Of a stretch of 64,000 nucleotides of DNA, positions 24,389-33,087 are shown piece after piece. The stretch lies in assembly GCF_025146565.1 (NCBI RefSeq), contig NZ_CP102258.1, positions 2,326,001-2,390,000 of the forward strand, written 5' to 3'. The notes under the pieces were generated by a model. That model was not told the DNA's origin, did not search any database, and saw only the letters and a list, made by a program, of their open reading frames with translations. Made by a program: the position numbers and the translations under genes. How positions within the stretch are numbered: the first letter of the stretch is position 1; each line of letters begins with the position of its first letter. The DNA comes from Bacteroides eggerthii. GTDB taxonomy: Bacteria > Bacteroidota > Bacteroidia > Bacteroidales > Bacteroidaceae.

Positions 24389-26230
24389 CGACATCATGAC
24401 ATCTCTTCCCTGTACGTTGTCTTGCATCAGCAGTTCTTTACCGTAAAAGCGGATTTTGGGCTCAAGAAATACTTTGAAGCGGCGACTCACTTGGTAGGAA
24501 GTTTGCAGTCCCGCTTCTCCGCCGATAAAGAAACGGTTGTCCTGTTTTAATCTCATGGATGCCACAATTCCGGCAAACAGCTGCACATCGTATTTGCGTT
24601 CAGGGTCATATCCTGTCATTAGATTGGTAAGGTTCAGCATATAGTCAAGGCTTCCGCTTGCCATGTTATATTCTATTGCCTTACCTTTTAACTCTGCGGA
24701 GAAAGGTCCGAAGTCTGCTCCAAAGCGGAGTGAAGATAGGGGAGTGAAAGTGCGTCCTGCTGCTATCATGGCCTGATAGTTAAAGTTGCGTTTCGGTTCA
24801 TATCGTTTCATCTGTATGGGAGTTGCAAAGCCGATTACTCCGCTTGCGAAAAAAGAAGGTTTGAACAAGTCGCGATTCAGAGAACGGGCCATGCGGTTTT
24901 CTTCATTGGCACGTTTGATTTCAATACCCACATTGATGCTGTACAGATTGTCTGTGAACTTTCTGGCAACGTACCGCCCCTCTTCTTTTTCATTGGTTTT
25001 TAAGGAATATGATGCCATACTGGCACGTGGTTCCAAAAATACGGAGACATCACCGAACAGACGGTATTTCAGTTGCAAACCGCCTGTGAAGCCTGTGTAT
25101 CCGCCTTTTGCGGGACGATAACCGTTTTCTTTCTGAATGTATCCCAGTTCACCGCCGGCTAACACGTTAATGGAAAACTTAGGATCGAGTTGTCTTCCGT
25201 TAAAGAAATAAGTGGCATCCAGCATACCTTCCAAACGGCTGCCTGCGTATGCCGACATCTCGTAGAATTCTTCGCCTGCGGCACTTGCAGAGGGGGCGAT
25301 CACTTTTTTATGCCAGGTATCGGATGATTTAAACGCTGATAGCCGTAGGCCGAATGCCGGTATCAGCCATTTTCCGACTGACAGGCTGATATGCGGTCCG
25401 ATAGAATTCACCAGTCCTATTTCGCTTGTCAGGCGGGAGCCCTGAAACTGTCCGCCGGCAGCGATACTGACAAAGGTGTTGTCTAAGAAATGATCACCTT
25501 CCAGTATGGGTATTTTGCCAAAGGGTTTCCATGCCTTGAAGCGATAGTTCATTCCTACCACTGCGCCGTAGGTCATGTCATATTTATGCCAGTTTTTCTG
25601 GAAAGAATGATCTATGCCGTCGCTCATGATAGTGAAGCGAGGTTCCAGATAAAAATCCACATGTGCGGTGGGATGCAGTTTCAGTTGAAATCCTAAATGC
25701 AAGTCGGCTACGTGCTCCATTCTGCCTGCCAGTGAGGATAGTTGGTAGCCGATTCCCGCTACGGTCAGGAACTCAAAGATACGTCCGGGGTTGTAACCGT
25801 TGACATAGGACGACACATTCAGTAGATAGTCTGCCTGCAATCCGAAGCGCACTAATGTTTCGTTGTCTATTTTTCGTGAAAAATTGCCTGCTGACAGTGA
25901 AGCGCGCAAAATATGTGCGGGTGCGAACTGCCAGTTGGCTGCAATGCCGCCTACGGGGCCTGTGTTGAAGTCGGCGTTTCCTCGTGGAATCATCTTGTCC
26001 ATACCGCCGAACAATGAGATATATACATTATTTTTCCACAGGGTATCAAAGGGGACTGCATCCGGATGTTGGTAGCGCTTCTGGAAAATCTGTTGCGTAG
26101 CGTCGAATCCGGGGTTGATTGTATCTTTGGAAAGTACAGTCCGGGGCGGAATACTGCTTCCTTGCTGCCGGGCAAAGGCTGTTGGCATTGCAATGTTCCA
26201 TACAATCAGTATAATCAGTAGTTTCTTCAT
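24359..26230 (-). CDS. outer-membrane protein with three barrel-like repeats (fimbrial operon)
   Basis: The 623-residue protein has a signal peptide (about 1-20, ending TAFA-R) and is rich in alternating beta strands, ending SFSF. It contains three related blocks of about 190-205 residues, each closing with a (Y/F)LEP(R/K) strand at residues 195-198, 399-402 and 589-592. Blocks one and three also share DYLLN..SYVNGYNPGR (134-150) and DYMLN..NLMTGYDPER (529-545). I do not recognise a named family. It is the last gene of the fimbrial operon, 23 bp after the OmpA-like gene, so it may serve as an outer-membrane platform for that system. Its end overlaps aspA by 30 bp. Confidence 0.75.
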   Translation of the reverse strand: MKKLLIILIVWNIAMPTAFARQQGSSIPPRTVLSKDTINPGFDATQQIFQKRYQHPDAVPFDTLWKNNVYISLFGGMDKMIPRGNADFNTGPVGGIAANWQFAPAHILRASLSAGNFSRKIDNETLVRFGLQADYLLNVSSYVNGYNPGRIFEFLTVAGIGYQLSSLAGRMEHVADLHLGFQLKLHPTAHVDFYLEPRFTIMSDGIDHSFQKNWHKYDMTYGAVVGMNYRFKAWKPFGKIPILEGDHFLDNTFVSIAAGGQFQGSRLTSEIGLVNSIGPHISLSVGKWLIPAFGLRLSAFKSSDTWHKKVIAPSASAAGEEFYEMSAYAGSRLEGMLDATYFFNGRQLDPKFSINVLAGGELGYIQKENGYRPAKGGYTGFTGGLQLKYRLFGDVSVFLEPRASMASYSLKTNEKEEGRYVARKFTDNLYSINVGIEIKRANEENRMARSLNRDLFKPSFFASGVIGFATPIQMKRYEPKRNFNYQAMIAAGRTFTPLSSLRFGADFGPFSAELKGKAIEYNMASGSLDYMLNLTNLMTGYDPERKYDVQLFAGIVASMRLKQDNRFFIGGEAGLQTSYQVSRRFKVFLEPKIRFYGKELLMQDNVQGRDVMMSLHAGTSFSF

Positions 26231-26253
26231 ATTTTCAATTCTCTATATTCAGA

Positions 26254-28560
26254 TTAATAAAGTTTCCAGTCGCCTTGGTCGTAATACTCCATAAATTCTT
26301 TACTGATTTCACCGTCGTTCATGGCTGTTTTATAGTATTTCTTGTCCTGTTTGATGATTGCTTCCAGTTTCTTGCAGGCTTCATCAAAATCCAAGGCATT
26401 GTCATAGCTCCATTCATACAACTTCTTTTCCCGGATGTAAATCACTAACTTCATATAGTTCGTCATGGGTGTTTCAGGAAGTTCCGCCAGGGCTTTCTCG
26501 GCTTCTTTGTTGTAACTGTCTGTTTCCATTGCCATGCACATTACAATATTGTTCAGCGGTGACGACTCTTTTACCAGCTTGAACACTTTTTTACGTTCCT
26601 CGCCCTCTTTTACGGTGGCGGCGCCCCGATAATCATAATATCCGCCGAGGCAGTTGGCAAATGCCTTTATCATTTGAAAGCGCTCGGTGTCAGGAAGCTT
26701 ATCGGCAAGGATACTGGCATCTTCAAAGTTATAGGCGCGTATGTACATGGCAAGTTGATTGGCAACGATTGTCTCAGGATTGACTTCGGTTTTTGTGACG
26801 CTGATGCCGTCATTGAAGGAGTCTACCATATTGACTTTCCGTTTGAGGTCTATCAGGGGCTTCAGTATCTCCACATCGAAAGTATCTCTGCGCAGAAGGG
26901 CTACCGCAAGGTTGTTTGCTGCCAGTATCCATGGCTTTTCTTTTCCTTTTGCATCGTATGCCATTGTTTCCCTGTATGCACGCCGGTAAAGTTTTTCCGC
27001 TTCTTTCGGTTCTTTTATCATTTGGAACAGATGCCAGTACTCGTATCGTGTGAACGACTTTTTGCCGTCGGCATATTGCGGGTCATGCAGATATTTGTCC
27101 AATATCTCATCCGGATTCAGTTCGCGGAAGATTTCATGTTTGTATTCATACTGCACTGTGCGGAGTTGAGGCAATCGTTCTTTGATGGCAGTGGCGTAGT
27201 AGGGTAGGCGTGATACGGCGGCAAATTGCGCATCGGGGTTCTTGTATTTTTCGGTAATCTCCCTTATCTCCTGCGCTTCGGCTGTCAGGCTGTCCTGTTC
27301 CAGCAGGTCGGCCACTTCATTCCAGGTTGCTACGCGGGTTTCTGTGGGATGTTTGTACACCCGGCTCCATTTGGCGGGCGGTATTACGGATGTGATTTTG
27401 TGTAGTGCAAAGTTGGTTCGCTGTTTGGCGAGGGCCAGATTGCTGGCATAACGTCCTTCGGGAGATGACACACCGGTGATTTTAAATTCTTTCAGGGTGG
27501 TTCCTTCACCATTCACGATGTTCATCAGGTCCTCCTGCAGTTTGTTCATTTGCACTATGTTGGTGGAATCTTCCGGATCCAGTTCCGCTTTGCCTACGAG
27601 AAATGTCAGTGAGATGTTTCCTGCCGTATTTCTTCGTTCGCGCCGGGGTGTTTCTTTGTATTTGTCGGGATCCAGTTCGAAATCGGGAAATGAAAACTCC
27701 AGAAACTGCAAAGGGCGTTTTATTTTGCAGGTAGTCATTTTCCATTCGGCTTCGTAAGTGGAGTGGGTGTAGTCTGCAATAATCACTTTGGATAAAACGC
27801 TGTATATGCGCCGGGGGTCGGGGACGGGTACCGAGTCGTTGATGTCCAGATTGAAACGTGTGGCATCCAGTTGCCGGCGGGTGTTGATATAGGGGGCCAG
27901 TTTGTCATTCTTTATATCATAAGCCATGCGGCGGTCTTGTGTCAGTCCGTATTCCGGTCCGTCCATGACGGTGGGGACCATGTAGCTTACAACTTCTTCT
28001 GTGGTGCAGTCCATGATATAGGGCTGCATGATGAGGCGGCGGTTGGGAGCGCCGTAATTGCTCGGAATCGCTACCGAGTTATTTACAATCAGTTTGTTTC
28101 CTATTATCTTTCCTGCTACGGGACGGGGTTGCGGATTAGGGTTCTCCGCTACCACTTCCACTTCGTCAAGGGCGATGCCACCGTCAATATTGGCATTTAT
28201 TTCTTGTTTATAGTTCACTTCGCGCAGTTCATTTTTCATTTGCACGTTGAAGATCAGCGCACCGTTTTCGGCAACGCGTATTTCATAGTATCCGTCGGCT
28301 CCCGCTACGGCATCGGCATCGAAGAGTAAAGTACCTCCTCCGCCGGTTTCCAGCGCTTTCAGGGCATCGCGCGCCGATGCCACAGTGTTGAATGCAAAGA
28401 TGCGTACTGTCTCTCCCATGGGGAAAGGTCTTGGCTTCTTTTCGCCTTCGGGCAGGTTCAGCACTTTGCCGGATACGATAGAGATTTGTTGCGCCATGAT
28501 TGGTATGGAAGTCGAAATCACAGCAATGCAGACAGCTAATGTTCTGATGAAATTTCTCAT
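26254..28560 (-). CDS. OmpA-like envelope protein with C-terminal helical repeats (fimbrial operon)
   Basis: The 768-residue protein has a signal peptide (1-23, ending PIMA-Q). An N-terminal beta-rich region includes a CNA/carboxypeptidase-like segment (ADGYYEIRVAENGALIF). Residues about 330-410 resemble an OmpA peptidoglycan-binding domain (VGKAELDPEDSTNIVQMN, TGVSSPEGRYASNLALAKQR). The rest is helical and TPR-like. OmpA-domain proteins of this size often accompany Bacteroides fimbriae (DUF3868-type neighbours), and this one may tie the pilus machinery to the cell wall. The domain call is from pattern alone. Gaps are 15 bp to the DUF3575 gene and 23 bp to the barrel gene. Confidence 0.75.
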   Translation of the reverse strand: MRNFIRTLAVCIAVISTSIPIMAQQISIVSGKVLNLPEGEKKPRPFPMGETVRIFAFNTVASARDALKALETGGGGTLLFDADAVAGADGYYEIRVAENGALIFNVQMKNELREVNYKQEINANIDGGIALDEVEVVAENPNPQPRPVAGKIIGNKLIVNNSVAIPSNYGAPNRRLIMQPYIMDCTTEEVVSYMVPTVMDGPEYGLTQDRRMAYDIKNDKLAPYINTRRQLDATRFNLDINDSVPVPDPRRIYSVLSKVIIADYTHSTYEAEWKMTTCKIKRPLQFLEFSFPDFELDPDKYKETPRRERRNTAGNISLTFLVGKAELDPEDSTNIVQMNKLQEDLMNIVNGEGTTLKEFKITGVSSPEGRYASNLALAKQRTNFALHKITSVIPPAKWSRVYKHPTETRVATWNEVADLLEQDSLTAEAQEIREITEKYKNPDAQFAAVSRLPYYATAIKERLPQLRTVQYEYKHEIFRELNPDEILDKYLHDPQYADGKKSFTRYEYWHLFQMIKEPKEAEKLYRRAYRETMAYDAKGKEKPWILAANNLAVALLRRDTFDVEILKPLIDLKRKVNMVDSFNDGISVTKTEVNPETIVANQLAMYIRAYNFEDASILADKLPDTERFQMIKAFANCLGGYYDYRGAATVKEGEERKKVFKLVKESSPLNNIVMCMAMETDSYNKEAEKALAELPETPMTNYMKLVIYIREKKLYEWSYDNALDFDEACKKLEAIIKQDKKYYKTAMNDGEISKEFMEYYDQGDWKLY

Positions 28561-28575
28561 GGCGTGTTGTTCTTT

Positions 28576-29151
28576 TTATTTGAAGATATAAGAAATGGAG
28601 ACACCGATTTTGATGGGCAGCAGTTTGTAGCCGGTGGCGTTGGCTTGCGCTGTTCCGTTGGTGTAGTCCTCAAGATTGTCGTTTTTGTAGTATTGTTTTT
28701 GCTTGAAATATACGGCACCGAATCCGCCATGAAACTCCACGTTGAGGCGTTTGCTCAAGTTGAGTGCATAGCCAAAGGTGACTCCTGCGCCGGCTGCGTC
28801 GCCCTGATAGATGTTGTCTCCCCACGTAATGTCGTAGGATGTGCCGAGGGCGGATATTCCTACAAATTCGCGCGTCATGGGACGTCCGTTGAACCAATAG
28901 CGGTATTCGGGCATAAGGCCTATCATCTGTGCTTTGTTTCCGTAGATATTGACTGCGCCGAAAGCCGAGATGTCTATACTGCTCCGTTCGCCCACCACAA
29001 ATTCGCAGCCTACGTTCGGCATCATGGCGGCAAACATCAGTCCGTTGGTCTTTACTGCTATTTGCTGGGCATGCAGGGCGGTGAAACTGCCAAGCAACAG
29101 TAGTAGCGGCAGTGCGTGTCGCGGGCGGAGAAAATGAAATAATTTCGGCAT
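28576..29151 (-). CDS. DUF3575 outer-membrane protein (short form)
   Basis: The 191-residue protein has a signal peptide (about 1-28, ending LHA-QQ). A small predicted beta-barrel follows, beginning IAVKTNGLMFAAMMPNVGCE and ending IKIGVSISYIFK with a C-terminal aromatic-flanked strand. The opening segment (KTN..., PN.G.E, EYRYWF) is characteristic of DUF3575 proteins, which are regular members of Bacteroides fimbrial loci. The function is unknown; a small outer-membrane anchor or chaperone is plausible. A larger DUF3575 protein is encoded at the start of the same operon (35774-37120). Gaps are 15 bp on both sides. Confidence 0.82.
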   Translation of the reverse strand: MPKLFHFLRPRHALPLLLLLGSFTALHAQQIAVKTNGLMFAAMMPNVGCEFVVGERSSIDISAFGAVNIYGNKAQMIGLMPEYRYWFNGRPMTREFVGISALGTSYDITWGDNIYQGDAAGAGVTFGYALNLSKRLNVEFHGGFGAVYFKQKQYYKNDNLEDYTNGTAQANATGYKLLPIKIGVSISYIFK

Positions 29152-29166
29152 AATCTATTTTATTTG

Positions 29167-30192
29167 TTATTCAAAGGTATGTTCTTCACCTGGTTGCCAT
29201 TCACTTACGCTGGCCTTGGCTGCCATGCTTTGCGTATACTTGATGTTAATGGTGGTGATGTATCCGGCTTTCAACCTGACGATTACCTTGTTCTGGTTCT
29301 CGTCCTTGTCTGCTTCGTCGAATACTACAATTTCTTTATTTTCCGTTTCCTCCGGCATAGAGACGTTCAGTGTCAGTTTACGGATGGCGCTATTCTCTGC
29401 AGCTTCGTAGGGAAACAACAGGTAATCTTTTACGATAGGGGCTTTATTGGCGATGATACCTAAGTTCTCCGCTTGGTAGTCAAGGAATACTGCTGTCCGG
29501 TTACTGCTGTTGTTGGAGGTAATCACTCCGGTGGCTAAGTCCATGGTTCCTTCCTGTCCTTCGCGTGTGGTGAAACTGATGCTGTTCAGTATCGGATGTG
29601 AGTCTACGGTATATTCCTGCGTGTTGGTATAAATGTTGAAACGCAGAATGGCCAAGGCGTGTTTCAGCGGAAGTGACACTTTGTTGCCGGCTGCGGCAAG
29701 GGCTTTGCTGCCGGTTATCATGCCGGTATAGAGGTAGTCGGTCACAGCTTCACTGCCTTTAGTCCCGTTCACAGGGATGGAAGCGTTTCCGTTTCCGTCT
29801 GTCGAAACATCGGTTGTGTATGGATAGTAGGCATACAGATATAGCTTATCCTGTCCCGGAGGGTAGTTGACTGTGGAGCCATCGGCTATGGTCAATGCAC
29901 CACTCGGCCCTACGTTCAGATATTCCAGGTTCTTCAGATAGGGCTCTATAAAATTGCCTCCTTGTTCTGTCAATCCGAACACTCCTACCGGAGCCCTCTC
30001 TTCCAATGTTGTTCCGGTGATAATTCCGCTTCGGGTGATGGTTGTTTCTATGGTGCTGACGGAGGCGTTCAGACAAACCTCCACGTTTTCCTCCCCGGAT
30101 AGGGGAGGAACTATGGAGTTTTCTTGGTTACATCCTGTCAACAAAGAGAGTGTAACGCCAAAATAGAATAATATGTTTGTTGGTTTCCTCAT
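29167..30192 (-). CDS. fimbrillin-family lipoprotein (341 aa)
   Basis: Lipobox LLTGC places the lipidated Cys at residue 21. The sequence fits the fimbrillin/Mfa-like family: a ThrArg site (ETTITRSGI, Arg54) 33 residues after the Cys, then VGVFGL, LYLYAYYPYTTD and YLYTGMI. Known type V pilins are exported as lipoproteins and cut after a conserved Arg so that a strand from the next subunit can insert. This one is shorter than its upstream paralogues and may be a minor or tip component. It sits 28 bp after the 412-aa fimbrillin. Confidence 0.85.
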   Translation of the reverse strand: MRKPTNILFYFGVTLSLLTGCNQENSIVPPLSGEENVEVCLNASVSTIETTITRSGIITGTTLEERAPVGVFGLTEQGGNFIEPYLKNLEYLNVGPSGALTIADGSTVNYPPGQDKLYLYAYYPYTTDVSTDGNGNASIPVNGTKGSEAVTDYLYTGMITGSKALAAAGNKVSLPLKHALAILRFNIYTNTQEYTVDSHPILNSISFTTREGQEGTMDLATGVITSNNSSNRTAVFLDYQAENLGIIANKAPIVKDYLLFPYEAAENSAIRKLTLNVSMPEETENKEIVVFDEADKDENQNKVIVRLKAGYITTINIKYTQSMAAKASVSEWQPGEEHTFE

Positions 30193-30220
30193 TACTTATC
30201 TTAGAAACTTGTTTCTTGTT

Positions 30221-31459
30221 TTATTCAATCGGTGCGTCAATATTGCCGCCGTCAAAGTCTTGCCATTCTGTCAGGGTGGCGTCCACCATTACTTCCTGCA
30301 TTGAATACACTCCGATTTGCACATTGTAGATAATGCCTTTCTTGAATCCGCCCGGGGTATTCACTTGGAGGGTTACGGTTTGTTCGGTAGGTACGCTGGT
30401 GGCTGCGTCCGGAGCTTCTATGGTAACTTCCAGTTCAAGGGCTGCGGTTCCGTCGGTTGGCTTTGCCATCAGATAACCGATTTTGTCACCGCCGTCTCCT
30501 GCTATGCTTGGAGTGAATGTACCTGTGGCAACGTTATCAGTGCCGATTGACAACATGGACAATGATTCGTTTCCGGCCCATGTGAGCGTTCCGTCTATCA
30601 CGTTCAGAGTGGCGCTGGTGCCATGATTCTTGATGCGTACATTTTTTACTTTCAATTTTTGTGCAGCCTCTTTATCGGCTTCGGATTGTTTCTTGGCAGC
30701 TATCACCTGGAAAGTGAATTGGGTAAGCAAGTGGGTGAAGTTGATGTTGGGCACCCATTTATAATCATCTCCGTTTTTTCCACCGGTAGTGATCAGGTCG
30801 TGGTGATATTTCAGTTGCCGGATGTATTTGGCTTTGTAGCCTGTCAGGACGGAACTGTTCTTTTCGTCGGTACTTCCGTCGATGAAGATAGATTGCTCCG
30901 GAATGTTAGGTGCGGCGGCTTTGTTCCACATGATGTCTTGCGAACCATTGAATGTGAATCTCACTGTGGCCTGGCTGGCGGTTACAGTGGCGCCGGTTGC
31001 TTGATAAGGAGAATACCCATAGAATGTGTAGTCGTACTTGTTGTCTACGGGGTAATAGTAGACGGCTCCCGAGGTTCCGTCTCTGTAAAGGGAGATTTTC
31101 TTGGCATCTGCTTCAGAACCGGGTGAATTGGTCTGAACAGCGATTACTCCCTGAATATTGTTCAGGAGAGCGCCTGCGGCTGTACTCCAGTCTGTTGCGG
31201 CTACATCGGTGCCATTGTTGACGGCCAAAGCGAATACGCCTACATTGGTTCCTATAAAGTTCGCATCGGTAATAGGTGCACGTGTCACCGTAGTGGAGGC
31301 TGAGGCATTTAATTCACCTCCACCCAACTGGATAACTACTTGTCCGTCGGGACTCTCAAAGTCGTCCTCGGTGGTGGGCTGTTCTGCAATGATTTCCTCG
31401 TTTTGCGAACATGCTGCCATGCAAAGGACGGCTGCCAGAAGCCATAAGTTCTTTTTCAT
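30221..31459 (-). CDS. fimbrillin-family lipoprotein (412 aa)
   Basis: Lipobox CMAAC gives the lipidated Cys17. The likely processing site is STTVTRAPI (Arg60, 43 residues after Cys). Fimbrillin features follow: NVGVFALAVN, KYDYTFYGYSPYQA and NGSQDIMWNKA. The C terminus KGIIYNVQIGVYSMQEVMVD...LTEWQDFDGGNID is the typical final strand with a W-x-x-GG-x-ID end, shared with the neighbouring fimbrillins. A 190-bp gap with a strong hairpin separates it from the preceding gene, so its expression may be tuned separately. Confidence 0.88.
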   Translation of the reverse strand: MKKNLWLLAAVLCMAACSQNEEIIAEQPTTEDDFESPDGQVVIQLGGGELNASASTTVTRAPITDANFIGTNVGVFALAVNNGTDVAATDWSTAAGALLNNIQGVIAVQTNSPGSEADAKKISLYRDGTSGAVYYYPVDNKYDYTFYGYSPYQATGATVTASQATVRFTFNGSQDIMWNKAAAPNIPEQSIFIDGSTDEKNSSVLTGYKAKYIRQLKYHHDLITTGGKNGDDYKWVPNINFTHLLTQFTFQVIAAKKQSEADKEAAQKLKVKNVRIKNHGTSATLNVIDGTLTWAGNESLSMLSIGTDNVATGTFTPSIAGDGGDKIGYLMAKPTDGTAALELEVTIEAPDAATSVPTEQTVTLQVNTPGGFKKGIIYNVQIGVYSMQEVMVDATLTEWQDFDGGNIDAPIE

Positions 31460-31649
31460 ATTTTTGTAATGAGTAATTGTTAAACATATCGTTAATTGTC
31501 TCTTGTTTCTCCAAGGAGACTATTGGTTTCAACGTGCGAAACTTCTTCTACATGCTTGGGTATTTCAAATACCAACGGTTAGTACTTTTTGTACCTCCCG
31601 TTGGTCTTTGGATTGTTTCGGAAGTTATCTTCCGTAGGGAAGCCGGTTA
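31460..31649 (-). promoter_or_regulatory. intra-operon gap with hairpins between two fimbrillin genes
   Basis: This 190-bp gap is the only large one in the operon. At 31572-31604 CCAACGG and CCGTTGG pair, with an inner GTAC/GTAC stem and a T-rich loop; a weaker hairpin lies at 31498-31520 (GTCTCTTG/CAAGGAGAC). No U-tract follows, so an mRNA-stabilising or processing element, or an attenuator, is more likely than a full terminator. Confidence 0.5.
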
Positions 31650-33041
31650 TTATTTACCGTCTTCGATGTCAGCATCGATATCGCCACCGTTTTCCCATGC
31701 GGTCAAAACTGCAGTAACTTCAATCTTCTCGAGACCGTAGATTGTAATGTATACGTTGTAGGAAGCACCGGGCATGAATTTTTTTGTTGCTCCTGAAATC
31801 TTAGTCTGATCAATGATTAACTTGTTATCTGCCTTTTCAACTTCTTTGTATGTAATCGTACCAGTTGCTTCGTCTTTGGTATCTTCTACATATTGTTTGA
31901 GGTCTATGGATAATGTAATATTTCCGTTGTCAGGGTCGTCGATGGGGAAGAACATTACAGGCTCACCTACTTGAGTGCCTTTGGTATCAGGATCTGACTC
32001 CGGAATATTTGCATCTCCATAAGGATACTTAGGTACTACCGAATTTATCAAACCTTTTGTTGGGTCCAGCTTGTGGTTAGCAGCAGCATCTTTGCTACAT
32101 ACTACAAAATCAGCAACACCGGTTCCGTTTCTTGTAGAAGAAGGAACGGTAAGATCCATATCAACAACATTTGCCATGTCTTTTAGAGTGATCTTAGTGA
32201 CTTGCATACCAAGAGGTTTGTCAGCAGCATCGCTACTTTTGCGTTCTACCCATTGACTTGTTTGCCATTCATAACCTGCTGCACTTTCGCTACCGGCTCT
32301 TACAAAGAATTTCAAGCGTGCCAATTGGTGCTCGAATTTCAAGACAGGAACAATACCTTTACGGGCTGTACGGGCACCGAATTGATATTTCATTAATTCA
32401 GTCCATTCACTTCCCAATGAAGTAGCAATGTCTTTATAGAAACTTTCAGGATCAGCGGCAGTGGCATCATTTTCGGCCATATCTATGGTTTTAGCTGCCA
32501 ATAAGTCTTGAGTACCATCGATTGTAACGCCTGTTACTTTCTTTTCTGTTGCTGTAATGCTTGGATTTGCATTTTTTGCATCATCAATATGGTAGCCATA
32601 GAATGTATATTGACCGTTGGTCGGGTAATATTTATATTGAATTACACCGTTGTCACTATCTTCTGTATAGGTTTTATAGATTCTGATGGCGCCTTTGTCT
32701 TTGGCGTCAGCTTTGGGTGCTCTGAACTCAAGAACACCATTGTCAAGAATCTTGGTTTTTGCATTTTCAGCTCCTTCTTCAGCTTCTAATCCGGTATTTC
32801 TATCCACCATGTAGATGTACAGTTTTTGGCTGTTCCATGTGTTTTGGTCACCGGCAACGTCGCCCACTGAACCTGTACCTCTGGTGCTGGCTGTGACAGT
32901 AGGTACATCGAGTCCCAATGCGATCACTGCTTTGTCATTGTTCTCTTCCGGATTGCCGATACCCGGATCATTGTCTTTTGAACAACTGCTCATCACTGCG
33001 AGAGCCATTGCTGCGTAGAAAAATTGCTTTTTCATAATCAT
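31650..33041 (-). CDS. fimbrillin-family lipoprotein (463 aa), possible major subunit
   Basis: Lipobox VMSSC gives Cys20. VTASTRGTGS has the likely Arg processing site at residue 54. Fimbrillin hallmarks include KLYIYMVDRNTG, YYPTNGQYTFYGYHID, DGTQDLLAAKTID and the final YNVYITIYGLEKIEVTAVLTAWENGGDIDADIEDGK pattern (described here in parts: ITIYGLEKIEVTA, then AWENGGDID). A hairpin-bearing gap follows the gene, which would fit a stabilised upstream transcript and higher expression; this is inference. Base use looks somewhat more A/T-rich than in the adjacent fimbrial genes. Confidence 0.88.
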   Translation of the reverse strand: MIMKKQFFYAAMALAVMSSCSKDNDPGIGNPEENNDKAVIALGLDVPTVTASTRGTGSVGDVAGDQNTWNSQKLYIYMVDRNTGLEAEEGAENAKTKILDNGVLEFRAPKADAKDKGAIRIYKTYTEDSDNGVIQYKYYPTNGQYTFYGYHIDDAKNANPSITATEKKVTGVTIDGTQDLLAAKTIDMAENDATAADPESFYKDIATSLGSEWTELMKYQFGARTARKGIVPVLKFEHQLARLKFFVRAGSESAAGYEWQTSQWVERKSSDAADKPLGMQVTKITLKDMANVVDMDLTVPSSTRNGTGVADFVVCSKDAAANHKLDPTKGLINSVVPKYPYGDANIPESDPDTKGTQVGEPVMFFPIDDPDNGNITLSIDLKQYVEDTKDEATGTITYKEVEKADNKLIIDQTKISGATKKFMPGASYNVYITIYGLEKIEVTAVLTAWENGGDIDADIEDGK

Positions 33042-33087
33042 TAAAATTTTAATTAATAAAAGAAAATATATAAATCTCTGTTTGTTT

